From: a virus
IMG/VR virus record: IMGVR_UViG_3300037842_000443
Location: 1 to 53,159 of that record
DNA: 53,159 bases
Strand: one strand, 5' to 3'
Shown in pieces: positions 37,830 to 46,706 of this stretch. Both the position numbers and the translations under genes were made by a program. Numbering within the stretch: position 1 is the stretch's first letter; the number at the start of each line of letters is the position of its first letter. The notes under the pieces were generated by a model that made no database searches, had not been told where the DNA came from, and saw nothing but the letters and a program-made list of their open reading frames with translations.

Positions 37830-38613
37830 AATAAATAGTAAAACACATTTACAGAATATTATCAATGAAAGATCTGATGATGCTGATCTTAATGACCTTG
37901 ATGTTTCTAATGTTACTGATATGAGTAATGTGTTCATGCACTCTAAATTTAATGGTGATATAAGTGAGTGGGACATCTCTAATGTTACTGATATGAGTGA
38001 TATGTTCAATCAATCACCATTCAATGGTGATATAAGTGAGTGGAATGTTTCTAATGTTACTGATATGAGTTATATGTTTGGTAGTTCTAAATTCAATGGT
38101 GATATAGGTAAGTGGGATGTTTCTAATGTTACTGATATGAGATTTATGTTTAATAGTTCTAAATTCAATGGTGATATAAGTAAATGGGATGTGTCTAATG
38201 TAACTAATATGAGTTATATGTTTGGTAGTTCTATATTTAATAATGATATAAGTAAATGGGATGTTTCTAATGTTACTGATATGAGTTATATGTTTGGTAG
38301 TTCTATATTTAATAATGATATAAGTAAATGGGATACTTCTAATGTTACTGATATGAGTTATATGTTTAGTAGTTCTAAATTCAATAGTGATATAAGTGAG
38401 TGGAATGTGTCTAATGTTACTGATATGAGTTATATGTTATATAATAATTCACCATTTAATGGTGATATAAGTAAATGGGATACTTCTAATGTTACTGATA
38501 TGAGTTATATGTTCCATAATTCCCCTATAAAAGCAAAATCTTGGGATGAGTATTTAACTTACGCGATTCCTAGAAAACGTTTAGGTCTCTTTATGGAAAT
38601 ATTGGAATTATGA
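37822..38613 (+). CDS. BspA/DUF285 repeat protein 1 of the array
   Basis: 263 residues from a GTG inside the end of the VWA gene. Cap MIKINSKTHLQNIINERSDD, then about nine 25-residue repeats (MSYMFGSSxFNGDISKWDVS and variants) and a C-terminal cap (IKAKSWDEYLTYAIPRKR ... EILEL). No signal peptide. Two successive repeats (38214-38273, 38274-38333) are almost identical in DNA, and the same block recurs in the last gene (40512-40631). Overlap with VWA means it is made with that protein. Confidence 0.85.
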   Translation: MIKINSKTHLQNIINERSDDADLNDLDVSNVTDMSNVFMHSKFNGDISEWDISNVTDMSDMFNQSPFNGDISEWNVSNVTDMSYMFGSSKFNGDIGKWDVSNVTDMRFMFNSSKFNGDISKWDVSNVTNMSYMFGSSIFNNDISKWDVSNVTDMSYMFGSSIFNNDISKWDTSNVTDMSYMFSSSKFNSDISEWNVSNVTDMSYMLYNNSPFNGDISKWDTSNVTDMSYMFHNSPIKAKSWDEYLTYAIPRKRLGLFMEILEL

Positions 38614-39398
38614 TTAAAATAGGTAATAGAACACATTTACAGAATATTATCAATGAAAGATCTGATGATGCTGATCTTAATGACCTTGATGTTTCTAATG
38701 TTACTGATATGAGTTGGGTTTTTAAAGGATCTACTTTCAATGGTGATATAAGTCAATGGGATATGTCTAATGTTACAGATACAGATTATATGTTCAAAGA
38801 CTCTGAGTTCAATGGTGATATAAGTAAATGGGATATTTCTAATGTTACAGATATGGACTTTATGTTCAAAAACTCTAATTTTAATGGTGACATAAGTGAG
38901 TGGGACGTCTCCAACGTAACTACTATACGTAACACGTTCAGTACATCATCATTCAATGGTGATATAAGTAAATGGGATGTGTCTAATGTAACTAATATGA
39001 GATTTATGTTCAATAATTCTAAGTTTAATGGTGATATAAGTGAGTGGGATGTGTCTAATGTTACTGATATGAGTGATATGTTTGGTGACTCTGAATTCAA
39101 TGGTGATATAAGTGGCTGGGATGTATCTAATGTTACCAATATGAGTTTTATGTTCAATGATTCTCGATTTAATGGTGATATAAGTAAATGGGATGTATCT
39201 GAAGTTATTAATATGAGTTTTATGTTCAATAATTCACCATTCAATGGTGACATAAGTAATTGGGATGTATCTAATGTAATTGATGATAATTATATGTTCA
39301 ATCATACCCCTATAAAAGCAAAATCTTGGGATGAGTATTTAACTTACACGATTCCTAGAAAACGTTTAGGTCTCTTTATAGATATATTGGAATTGTGA
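38610..39398 (+). CDS. BspA/DUF285 repeat protein 2
   Basis: 262 residues. ATG overlaps the stop of the previous copy. Same N-cap (MIKIGNRTHLQNIINERSDD) and C-cap (IKAKSWDEYLTYTIPRKR) with about nine repeats that differ at the MFxxSxF position (KGS, KDS, KNS, STSS, NNS, GDS). DNA of both caps is nearly the same as in copy 1, so the copies recombine or duplicated recently. Confidence 0.85.
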   Translation: MIKIGNRTHLQNIINERSDDADLNDLDVSNVTDMSWVFKGSTFNGDISQWDMSNVTDTDYMFKDSEFNGDISKWDISNVTDMDFMFKNSNFNGDISEWDVSNVTTIRNTFSTSSFNGDISKWDVSNVTNMRFMFNNSKFNGDISEWDVSNVTDMSDMFGDSEFNGDISGWDVSNVTNMSFMFNDSRFNGDISKWDVSEVINMSFMFNNSPFNGDISNWDVSNVIDDNYMFNHTPIKAKSWDEYLTYTIPRKRLGLFIDILEL

Positions 39399-39640
39399 TT
39401 AAAATAGGTAATGAAACTCATTTACAGAATATTATCAACGAAAGATCTGATCTTAACGACTTAGATGTATCTGGTATAACTGATATGAAGGATGTGTTCA
39501 AACGTTCAATGGTGATATAAGTAATTAGGATGTAACAAGTGTGATTAATATGTTCAATTATAATAGATGTTAAGGATTATAATAAACAGCAAGAACCTCA
39601 TAGAAATATGGGCATTTTCATAGAAATATTAGAGTTGTGA
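39395..39640 (+). pseudogene. Truncated DUF285 copy
   Basis: GTG 39395 begins a normal cap (MIKIGNETHLQNIINERSD) but the frame stops at 39520 after MKDVFKRSMVI. Repeat and cap sequence continues in other frames (FNGDIS, then YNKQQEPHRNMGIFIEILEL up to 39640). Most repeats are deleted. Its C-cap is of the YNKKQEPYRN type found in the last copy, not the KSWDEYLTY type. Confidence 0.75.
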
Positions 39641-40353
39641 TTAAAGTAAGAGATAAGCATCATTTAAAAGAGATAATTAATATGGGTCCAGATGATGCTG
39701 ATCTTAATGATTTAGATATATCTAATGTTATTGATATGGATTCCATGTTCAAGGATTCTGAATTCAATGGGAATATAAGTGATTGGGATGTATCTAATAT
39801 ATTCAATGCACGGGCGATGTTCAAAAATTCTAAATTTAATGGTGATATAAGTGGATGGAATATATCGAGATTAACTAGTACAAGATCAATGTTTAGTGGT
39901 TCTGAGTTTAACGGTGATATAAGTGGATGGAATGTATCTAAAGTTATTGACATGAGTAGAATGTTTAGGGATTCTGAGTTTAATGGTGATATAAGTGGAT
40001 GGAATGTATCTAAAGTTATTGACATGAGTAGAATGTTTGAAAATTCTAAGTTTAATGGTGATATAAGTAAATGGGACGTGTCTAATGTCATTAGAATGAG
40101 TAGAATGTTTGAAAATTCTAAGTTTAATGGTGATATAAGTAAATGGGTGACCTCTAAATTAATATACACGAATAGCATGTTTTATGGTTCTGAGTTTAAT
40201 AGAGATATTACTGAATGGAATGTGTCTGATATTGCTGATATGAGTGATATGTTTGGCAATTCGCCTATAAAAGCGGATTCATGGGACGAATATTTAACTT
40301 ACATGATACCAATGAAACGCATGGGCATTTTTATGGAGATATTAGAGTTATGA
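39637..40353 (+). CDS. BspA/DUF285 repeat protein 3
   Basis: 238 residues from a GTG overlapping the end of the remnant. Cap MIKVRDKHHLKEIINMGPDD; about eight repeats, more divergent than copies 1-2 (NISDWDVSNIFNARAMFKNS, ISGWNISRLTSTRSMF); two adjacent repeats (IDMSRMFRDS/IDMSRMFENS, 39940-40080) are near identical. C-cap IKADSWDEYLTYMIPMKR. Coupled to the next copy by ATGA. Confidence 0.85.
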   Translation: MIKVRDKHHLKEIINMGPDDADLNDLDISNVIDMDSMFKDSEFNGNISDWDVSNIFNARAMFKNSKFNGDISGWNISRLTSTRSMFSGSEFNGDISGWNVSKVIDMSRMFRDSEFNGDISGWNVSKVIDMSRMFENSKFNGDISKWDVSNVIRMSRMFENSKFNGDISKWVTSKLIYTNSMFYGSEFNRDITEWNVSDIADMSDMFGNSPIKADSWDEYLTYMIPMKRMGIFMEILEL

Positions 40354-40994
40354 TTAAAGTAAGAGATGGTGGACATTTAAGGAAGATCATTTCAGAGAGG
40401 CCTGATGATGCTGATCTTAATGACTTGGATGTATCTAGTGTTGATAATATGAGTTTTATGTTCAGTAATTCTAAATTCAATGGTGATATAAGTAAATGGG
40501 ATGTGTCTAATGTAACTAATATGAGTTATATGTTTGGTAGTTCTATATTTAATAATGATATAAGTAAATGGGATGTTTCTAATGTTACTGATATGAGTTA
40601 TATGTTTGGTAGTTCTATATTTAATAATGATATAAGTAAATGGGATACTTCTAATGTTACTGATATGGACTTTATGTTCAAAAACTCTAATTTTAATGGT
40701 GACATAAGTGAGTGGGATGTATCTAATGTAATTAATATGGATTCAATGTTCGATGGTTCTCGATTTAATGGTGATATAAGTAAGTGGGATGTATCTAATG
40801 TTACTCGTATGAGTTATATGTTCAAAGATTCTCGATTTAATGGTGATATAAGGAATTGGGATGTATCTAATGTCATTAGTATGAATTATACGTTCGAAGG
40901 TAGTGTGATATATGCTAAAGATTTTGACGAATATAATAAAAAACAAGAACCATATAGAAATATAGGTATTTTCATGGATATATTAGAGTTATGA
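40350..40994 (+). CDS. BspA/DUF285 repeat protein 4
   Basis: 214 residues. Cap MIKVRDGGHLRKIISERPDD, about six or seven repeats, some almost identical in DNA to blocks in copies 1 and 2 (40490-40640 and 40660-40710), and the alternative C-cap YAKDFDEYNKKQEPYRNIG. The mosaic of blocks indicates gene conversion between copies. ATG 40350 overlaps the upstream stop; a longer in-frame start at 40281 lies inside copy 3 and is unlikely. Last gene of the operon. Confidence 0.82.
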   Translation: MIKVRDGGHLRKIISERPDDADLNDLDVSSVDNMSFMFSNSKFNGDISKWDVSNVTNMSYMFGSSIFNNDISKWDVSNVTDMSYMFGSSIFNNDISKWDTSNVTDMDFMFKNSNFNGDISEWDVSNVINMDSMFDGSRFNGDISKWDVSNVTRMSYMFKDSRFNGDIRNWDVSNVISMNYTFEGSVIYAKDFDEYNKKQEPYRNIGIFMDILEL

Positions 40995-41011
40995 TTAAAG
41001 TAAAATAATCG

Positions 41012-41040
41012 TTGATCTTTATCGTTTTCTATGGTATAAT
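41012..41040 (+). promoter_or_regulatory. Sigma70-type promoter (TTGATC - 17 - TATAAT)
   Basis: -35 41012-41017, -10 41035-41040 with TGG extension, 33 bases before the protease gene, giving that gene its own transcription start. Confidence 0.7.
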
Positions 41041-41072
41041 AGACTCACAAACTATAGAAAAGGAAATATATT

Positions 41073-43766
41073 ATGAATAAGTCAATTTTAGCAGCAGCGA
41101 TTGCATCTTCCATTACTAGTAATGTAATGGCTAATCAATTAGATGAAGTTCAATTCGAAGTATCAGATTTTTACACAGATTATTTTAATGCTTTGGATAT
41201 AAATGGTATAGAAATATCCAAAGAAGATTTGAAAGAAATTGAGAAAGTTGATATGGAGTTGTTTTTATTAGATACAGCTCCGATTGATATTACTCGAATT
41301 AATGTATATAGCAAAGCTATTGATAAGTGGACATTAGTTAGAGGTCATTATAATGGACACGAAGATAATCCAATAATCCAACGGTTAGATGATGAAGCTG
41401 ATAAATTAGCAGTTACTGCTGCTACGATATTAATGACAGAAATTGAGTCTATGTTAGATGATTCATCTCTTCTAACAGCTAGTTTAGCTGATAATCTGAG
41501 AAAAGCTATCCCAATATACAAGAGGATAGCAGATCGATATAAATCACTTGCTGTATCTTGGAGCAAATCTCGTCCAACCCACTTCTTAACTAAAATATTT
41601 GAGAAACGTGCTCAGAAATATGACCGTTTATACAAGAGGTTCCAATCTCAGTTAGATAACATCACTAAGAAAGCTGAACCTATCAAGAAGGTAGTTGAGC
41701 CTGTTAAAGAAGTTAAGAAGGTAGTTGAACCTGTAGCTAACACAAAACGAATCGACAATCTCAAATCAGGTATAGAGAAGTATCAATCAGTATTGAATGG
41801 TAAACAGAAGTTGATTGATAATATGAAGAAAAATAATCCAGACCACTGGTTAATTCCAATTTGGCAGAAAAAAGCTGATAAACTAGCTAAGAGTATAGTA
41901 AATTTCAAGAAGCTTCTTCAGAAAGAATATGATAAACAGACGCTTATCAAGAAGGTAGTTGAACCTGTTAAAGAAGTTAAGAAGGTAGTTGAACCTGTTA
42001 AAGAAGTTAAGAAGGTAGTTGAGCCTATCAAGAAAAATATTGACTTTAACACAGTTGAATATAGAGCAAATGGTCTTCAATATATTAAAGCAGACTCCGC
42101 TTACAAGCAGGGATGGACTGGAAAAGGGGTAACTGTTGCAGTGATTGATTCAGGTGTTGATCCAGATGCACCGATCAATATGGCTAAAGGATATGATGCT
42201 TGGTATAAAGTGGAAGGGCAGTCAAATGATACCAACTCGAAAGGGCATGGAACTCACGTCGCAGGAATCATTGCCGCTAAACGAGATGGCAGCGGAACAC
42301 ATGGTGTCGCTTTTGATGCAACTATTTTACCTGTGAAGATATCTAATAGTACTGGAACTGTGAGTTATGAGACGTTGAGAGATGGGGTAAAGTGGGCAAC
42401 AGGAAAAGCCAAGATTGCTAATTTATCTGTTGGAGGTAAAATCAGCACTAAACGTGGATCAGCTTATATCAAAAGGTTGTTCCGAGATGAGCTACTTAAT
42501 GCTATTAACAACGATCTTACATTGGTTGTCGCAGCCGGTAATTCAGGATTAGATTGTTTAGGTGATGAGTGTACTTATCCTGCAGCATTACCTAGTGTTG
42601 AGGGGTATACTGGTTTAACTAAAGGTGTTGGAGGATATATTACAGTTGGATCTGTTCAAACATCATTAGAGGAAAATAAGATGTCAGTATTCTCCAATAA
42701 AGCTGGAATTATGAAGGATTGGTATATGGTAGCTCATGGTCATTGGATTCTATCAACTGCTAAAGGAGGAGGAACTATTAGAAAATCAGGAACTAGTATG
42801 GCCGCTCCTCAGGTTGCTGGAGCAGCTGCTCTATTAGCTCAAAAATATCCACATTTAAAAGGATCAGAGATCGCTTCTATTTTATTTCAAACAGCAACAG
42901 ATTTAGGTGTTAAAGGAGTTGATGAAGTATATGGTCACGGATTACTGAATATCGAAAATGCTATGGCTCCAATTGGTGATCTAACCTTACCAACAGCTAA
43001 CACAGTTCAAGGAGCTTCTTCGACTCTTCAACCTATAACAATATCACCTGCTCTCACGAGTTTAATGAGTGCTAATATTCTTTCTGAAGCTATTGCCTTT
43101 GATGATTATGGTAGAGGATTTGAAGTTGATATGACTCAAACAGTTAGCATTAATTCAGAGACTATGTCATTTAATGACTTTACTTATGGAAGTGCTGGTA
43201 ATCTTATTATGGGATTCAATGAGTTAACCAATCAATTTTCAATAGGATATGATTATGGATTGATAGATATATCACTAGCACAAACTAATGATATGTTTGG
43301 CATGGATGATGATACATTATCATTTGGTGATGCTTCTACTCAATATTTAAGAGTTGGTGCTAATCATGATGGATGGGTTGCTAATTTAGATATTGGCTAT
43401 GCAGGCGGTAACACTGTTAATGATAGCTTAATAAGCTCTTATACTGACACCATTGGTATTGGTATGGATATCGGATGGTCTGATGATAATTGGACATTAG
43501 GACTATCAAGTCCAATATCTATCGTTTCTGGGTCTGCTGATATAACTGTTGCTACTAATCGAGATAATATAGGAAATATTATTAAAAAGACGGGCACTGT
43601 TGATCTTGATACTCAATACAGAGAATGGAACACAGAAGTGTCTTATATGATTCATCCTAATAAAGTTGATGATCTTAAATTCAGCTTAAACGGCACTATC
43701 AATTCAGGAAACATAGATAGTGATTATGAGAATGGATTTAATGTTACCTATACTTACAATTTTTAA
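41073..43766 (+). CDS. Secreted subtilisin-like protease with C-terminal outer-membrane barrel-like domain
   Basis: 897 residues. Signal peptide (ILAAAIASSITSNVMA, cleavage after about 20). Residues 20-325: helical prodomain-like region with repeats of KKVVEPVKEV. Residues about 345-630: S8 protease with VAVIDSGVD (Asp, about 359), KGHGTHVAGIIAA (His, about 392), VVAAGNSG (oxyanion Asn, about 489) and SGTSMAAPQVAGAAALL (Ser, about 575). Residues 690-897: alternating amphipathic strands ending NVTYTYNF, a BAM-type C-terminal Phe signature as in autotransporters. RBS AAGGAAA. Highly unusual for a phage; catalytic residues are all present. Confidence 0.82.
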   Translation: MNKSILAAAIASSITSNVMANQLDEVQFEVSDFYTDYFNALDINGIEISKEDLKEIEKVDMELFLLDTAPIDITRINVYSKAIDKWTLVRGHYNGHEDNPIIQRLDDEADKLAVTAATILMTEIESMLDDSSLLTASLADNLRKAIPIYKRIADRYKSLAVSWSKSRPTHFLTKIFEKRAQKYDRLYKRFQSQLDNITKKAEPIKKVVEPVKEVKKVVEPVANTKRIDNLKSGIEKYQSVLNGKQKLIDNMKKNNPDHWLIPIWQKKADKLAKSIVNFKKLLQKEYDKQTLIKKVVEPVKEVKKVVEPVKEVKKVVEPIKKNIDFNTVEYRANGLQYIKADSAYKQGWTGKGVTVAVIDSGVDPDAPINMAKGYDAWYKVEGQSNDTNSKGHGTHVAGIIAAKRDGSGTHGVAFDATILPVKISNSTGTVSYETLRDGVKWATGKAKIANLSVGGKISTKRGSAYIKRLFRDELLNAINNDLTLVVAAGNSGLDCLGDECTYPAALPSVEGYTGLTKGVGGYITVGSVQTSLEENKMSVFSNKAGIMKDWYMVAHGHWILSTAKGGGTIRKSGTSMAAPQVAGAAALLAQKYPHLKGSEIASILFQTATDLGVKGVDEVYGHGLLNIENAMAPIGDLTLPTANTVQGASSTLQPITISPALTSLMSANILSEAIAFDDYGRGFEVDMTQTVSINSETMSFNDFTYGSAGNLIMGFNELTNQFSIGYDYGLIDISLAQTNDMFGMDDDTLSFGDASTQYLRVGANHDGWVANLDIGYAGGNTVNDSLISSYTDTIGIGMDIGWSDDNWTLGLSSPISIVSGSADITVATNRDNIGNIIKKTGTVDLDTQYREWNTEVSYMIHPNKVDDLKFSLNGTINSGNIDSDYENGFNVTYTYNF

Positions 43767-43772
43767 ATCATG

Positions 43773-43806
43773 AATAGTATCATCAATTATTTTTGATGAT
43801 ACTATT
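43773..43806 (+). terminator. Perfect 14-bp hairpin after the protease gene
   Basis: AATAGTATCATCAA (43773-43786) pairs fully with TTGATGATACTATT (43793-43806) around a six-base loop of mostly T. No long T run follows, so it is a possible terminator or mRNA-stabilising stem. It is palindromic and could work on both strands. Confidence 0.6.
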
Positions 43807-43839
43807 TACATATCAACAAAAATGAGGTATTATTGCATT

Positions 43840-44136
43840 ATGAAGTTAATAAGAGATGGATATAATGAAGTTATTACGAGTAGAAGATTAACTAAGGCAC
43901 TACCGGAGGATCATAGTGATTGGGCAATAACAAAACTCCATGAAGAACTTCAAGAACTTGCTGTTACAGATTGGAGTGATCCAGAAGAGTATGCAGATGT
44001 TATTGAGGTTTTATACAAATTGATGTCTCTTCGTGGTACTACCCCAGAAGAAGTGGAACAAATACGATTAAAGAAACTCAAAGAATTTGGTGCCTTTAAT
44101 GATGGATTATTATTGATATATAAGGATGAAACGTGA
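43840..44136 (+). CDS. MazG-like / PRA-PH-like nucleotide pyrophosphohydrolase
   Basis: 98 residues. KLIRDGYNEV at the start, then ITKLHEELQELAVTDWSDPEEYADVIEVLYKLM: the ExxE...ExxD arrangement (EELQEL, EEYADVIE) of the all-alpha MazG/HisE NTP pyrophosphohydrolase fold. Phage members degrade nucleoside triphosphates or alarmone-related substrates; substrate here unknown. ATG 43840 gives the family start MKLIRDG; ATG 43822 would add six residues. Overlaps the RNA ligase gene. Confidence 0.65.
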   Translation: MKLIRDGYNEVITSRRLTKALPEDHSDWAITKLHEELQELAVTDWSDPEEYADVIEVLYKLMSLRGTTPEEVEQIRLKKLKEFGAFNDGLLLIYKDET

Positions 44137-45251
44137 TGTTGTTTAATGATTTAATGGTTTTGTGTGATAATAATGATGCATTTGCTTATACAGATATTAA
44201 TCATACTGATGGAGCTGTGTATCGGTTATTCAATTACCGTTTAGCGTCGTGGTCTGATTTCCATGATAATCTTAACGCGCTAGAGTGTAGAGGTTCATTA
44301 TTCCGTGAAGATGATTCAGAATGGAAGTGTGTATCAAGACCTCCTGAGAAGTTTTTTAATTTACATGAGGGTGATGTAGATCATAACTTCTTAAACCCTA
44401 TGCAAATTATGGTGAAAGAGGATGGATCTCTTATAAGCACTTTCATCGATGTTAATAAAAATCTTGCTGTTAAAAGCAAAGGATCGTTATACAGTGAACA
44501 CGCTCAAGCAGCGATGAATATCATTAAAAACTCTAAAGAATTAGAAGATGATTTAATAGTTTTAGGATATATGGGATATACAGTGAATATGGAATATTGT
44601 TCAGTTAATCCTTTACATCGCATTGTTATATCACATGAAACTAATCATTTAGTGGTTCTTAATGTTAGACACAACGAAACTGGTCGATATTTAACTCAGC
44701 TAGAGATTAAATATATTAAATCTATTTCTAGTTTATTGAATTACTGGGTTGATGTTAAAGTTATAGAAGATGTAAATTTGTTTATTGAATCTGTACCTAA
44801 TATGATTGATATTGAAGGGTATGTGATACAGAAAGTTACAGGAGAGCACGTTAAACTCAAAACATTATGGTATCTTGAGCGTCATCGAGCTAAAGATACT
44901 ATTACTAATCCAAAAGCATTATTCAATGCTGTATTAGATGAGATACTTGATGATGTGCGAGAATTATTCATTGATGATAATCATGCATTAGAGCTTATCA
45001 ACAAAGGAGAGTTGTATGTTAATAACATACACAACACTCTTGTTCAGGAGGTTGAGAGTTATCATAAAGCTCATATAGAAATGGATCGAAAAGGATATGC
45101 TATTAACGGACGAGATGTTTTAAGCTCAGGAGCATTTGGATTAGCTATGATGTTGTATACTGATAAAATACCTGATTATAAGAAGTCCTTGAGAAAACTG
45201 TATAAAGATGAAATATTTAGAACTAAATTTATAGATGAGGTATACTTATGA
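44136..45251 (+). CDS. rnlA: RNA ligase 1, T4 RnlA-like
   Basis: 371 residues, T4 RnlA has 374. Start MLFNDLMVLC, ALECRGSLF, SRPPEKFFNLHE and the nucleotidyl Lys motif KEDGSLIST (about 94) follow T4 RnlA step by step; motif IV is IDIEGYVIQ and motif V VKLKTLWYL. It reseals tRNA cut by host anticodon nucleases, together with PseT. The stop of the MazG-like gene overlaps its start (TGATG); GTG 44133 is an alternative start. Confidence 0.92.
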   Translation: MLFNDLMVLCDNNDAFAYTDINHTDGAVYRLFNYRLASWSDFHDNLNALECRGSLFREDDSEWKCVSRPPEKFFNLHEGDVDHNFLNPMQIMVKEDGSLISTFIDVNKNLAVKSKGSLYSEHAQAAMNIIKNSKELEDDLIVLGYMGYTVNMEYCSVNPLHRIVISHETNHLVVLNVRHNETGRYLTQLEIKYIKSISSLLNYWVDVKVIEDVNLFIESVPNMIDIEGYVIQKVTGEHVKLKTLWYLERHRAKDTITNPKALFNAVLDEILDDVRELFIDDNHALELINKGELYVNNIHNTLVQEVESYHKAHIEMDRKGYAINGRDVLSSGAFGLAMMLYTDKIPDYKKSLRKLYKDEIFRTKFIDEVYL

Positions 45252-45367
45252 AAATTATGATGGTTATAATAATGACGCTAACTCTATCAGGTTGTTTTAT
45301 AGGAGGAACGATTAACACTACTCTTGATATAGCAGGAGATGTAATTGATGTAGTGGTACCGTTTTGA
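45248..45367 (+). CDS. 39-residue lipoprotein
   Basis: Signal peptide with lipobox LTLSGC (Cys 16), mature part of 24 residues. ATG overlaps the ligase stop (ATGA) and its own stop overlaps the TTG of the AAA gene (TTGA). Small phage lipoproteins often serve in superinfection exclusion or lysis; not recognised. Confidence 0.5.
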   Translation: MKIMMVIIMTLTLSGCFIGGTINTTLDIAGDVIDVVVPF

Positions 45368-46641
45368 TTGATTTAAATTTCATCACTCAGGGTATCACTA
45401 ATGGTAATATATATCTAGAGCAAGTATTTAATGGGAATGAATTTGCTATAGGAGCTGTGATTGCTGGGGTGGCTGGATTCAGTGCTTATATGATCCGAGA
45501 ATTACCTGTGATGGTTTGGTTCATTATTAAGAAACATTTAACCACTACATTATCTGTGAATAACACTCAAGCATCATATCATCTTATTATGAGATATTTA
45601 TTACATCAAGGATTATCTAATGAATCTAGAGCGATTAAGTTAGGGAATGGATTGGATGGGTATAACGATAATACTATAAAAGAGGTAGGTTATGGGTCAC
45701 AATTTTTCTGGTTTAAAAATCAACCAATTATAGTTAATATTAGATCAGAAGAACTAGGATCAGCAGCATCTATAGTAAAAGAATTCGTCACTATACGAAA
45801 GTTAGGACGATCACATAAATTATTTGATGATCTTATGAAAGATATGTATAATAGTAAAGATCAAGATAAGACTAGATATTATAAATGGGAGTATTATGAT
45901 CAGACTTTAATATCAGAGCAACCTAAACATGATCTAAATAAAGTTATTTTATCAAATATCAATAGAATTAATCTGATGAATGTTATCAACACATTCATCA
46001 CTAAAGAGGATTGGTATCTAAAACATAATATACCATATCAATTAGGTATACTGTTATATGGTCCAAGTGGTACAGGTAAGAATAGAACAATTCAAGGACT
46101 TGCAGCTTACTTAAATAAGGATATTATTTTTGTTGAAGATGTGAGTAATCTAATATCAGCATCTCAATCTGTAAAGAATGGTATCATTGTTGTGGATGAG
46201 GTAGATACATTAGATCTTAGAAAAAGTGATTATATAAAAGATAATAATTCATCAAGTAAATCTTCTCTAGGAAAGATTTTAAGTGCATTGGATGGAGGAG
46301 TGGTTAATCATGGACGAATCATAATATTAACTACTAATCACAGAGATGTGTTAGATTCTGCGATGTTAAGACCAGGACGAATCGATCTTCAATTGGAATT
46401 AGGGTATCTGGATGTTGATATGTTTAAAGAAATGCTTCGGAATTTCTTCACAGAAATTCCAGATTTTACATCTATTATTGATAAGTTATCCCCTGCTCAA
46501 CTTCAGAATGATATTATGATGGGAAAGTCTCTTGATAGTATATTAAAACTGTATATAAACGATTCTAAGCGTGTTTCAGATGGAATTGATGCTAAGACTC
46601 GGGATGTGAATAATAAAGCGTATAGACGTAATTTTAACTGA
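45364..46641 (+). CDS. BCS1-like AAA ATPase
   Basis: 425 residues. N-terminal hydrophobic segment (about 28-45, AIGAVIAGVAGFSAYMI), a BCS1_N-like beta domain, then AAA: YQLGILLYGPSGTGKNRTIQ (Walker A, about 229), IIVVDEVDTLDL (Walker B), LSALDGGVVNHGRIIILTTNH (sensor 1) and LRPGRIDLQLEL (Arg finger). BCS1 moves folded proteins across membranes in mitochondria; bacterial and phage relatives exist with unknown roles. Walker A ends in GKN rather than GKT/S. TTG start overlaps the lipoprotein stop. Confidence 0.8.
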   Translation: MIDLNFITQGITNGNIYLEQVFNGNEFAIGAVIAGVAGFSAYMIRELPVMVWFIIKKHLTTTLSVNNTQASYHLIMRYLLHQGLSNESRAIKLGNGLDGYNDNTIKEVGYGSQFFWFKNQPIIVNIRSEELGSAASIVKEFVTIRKLGRSHKLFDDLMKDMYNSKDQDKTRYYKWEYYDQTLISEQPKHDLNKVILSNINRINLMNVINTFITKEDWYLKHNIPYQLGILLYGPSGTGKNRTIQGLAAYLNKDIIFVEDVSNLISASQSVKNGIIVVDEVDTLDLRKSDYIKDNNSSSKSSLGKILSALDGGVVNHGRIIILTTNHRDVLDSAMLRPGRIDLQLELGYLDVDMFKEMLRNFFTEIPDFTSIIDKLSPAQLQNDIMMGKSLDSILKLYINDSKRVSDGIDAKTRDVNNKAYRRNFN

Positions 46642-46649
46642 AGTATCTG

Positions 46650-46677
46650 TTGACTTTTCTTTAAAATCCTGTATAAT
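46650..46677 (+). promoter_or_regulatory. Sigma70-type promoter, third member of the TTGACTTTT...TCCTGTATAAT family
   Basis: TTGACT 46650-46655, 16-base spacer, TATAAT 46672-46677; the spacer end AAAATCCTG matches the promoters at 19004 and 22701. Drives the 46707 gene and probably RnlB-PseT. Confidence 0.8.
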
Positions 46678-46706
46678 AGTATATACTAAAACAAAAAGAG
46701 AGTATT

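Noticed and set aside
38786-40178. Long minus-strand open frames across the DUF285 array
   Set aside because: They are repetitive reverse complements of the 75-base repeats (LLISPLN repeats), open only because the repeat lacks stops in that frame.
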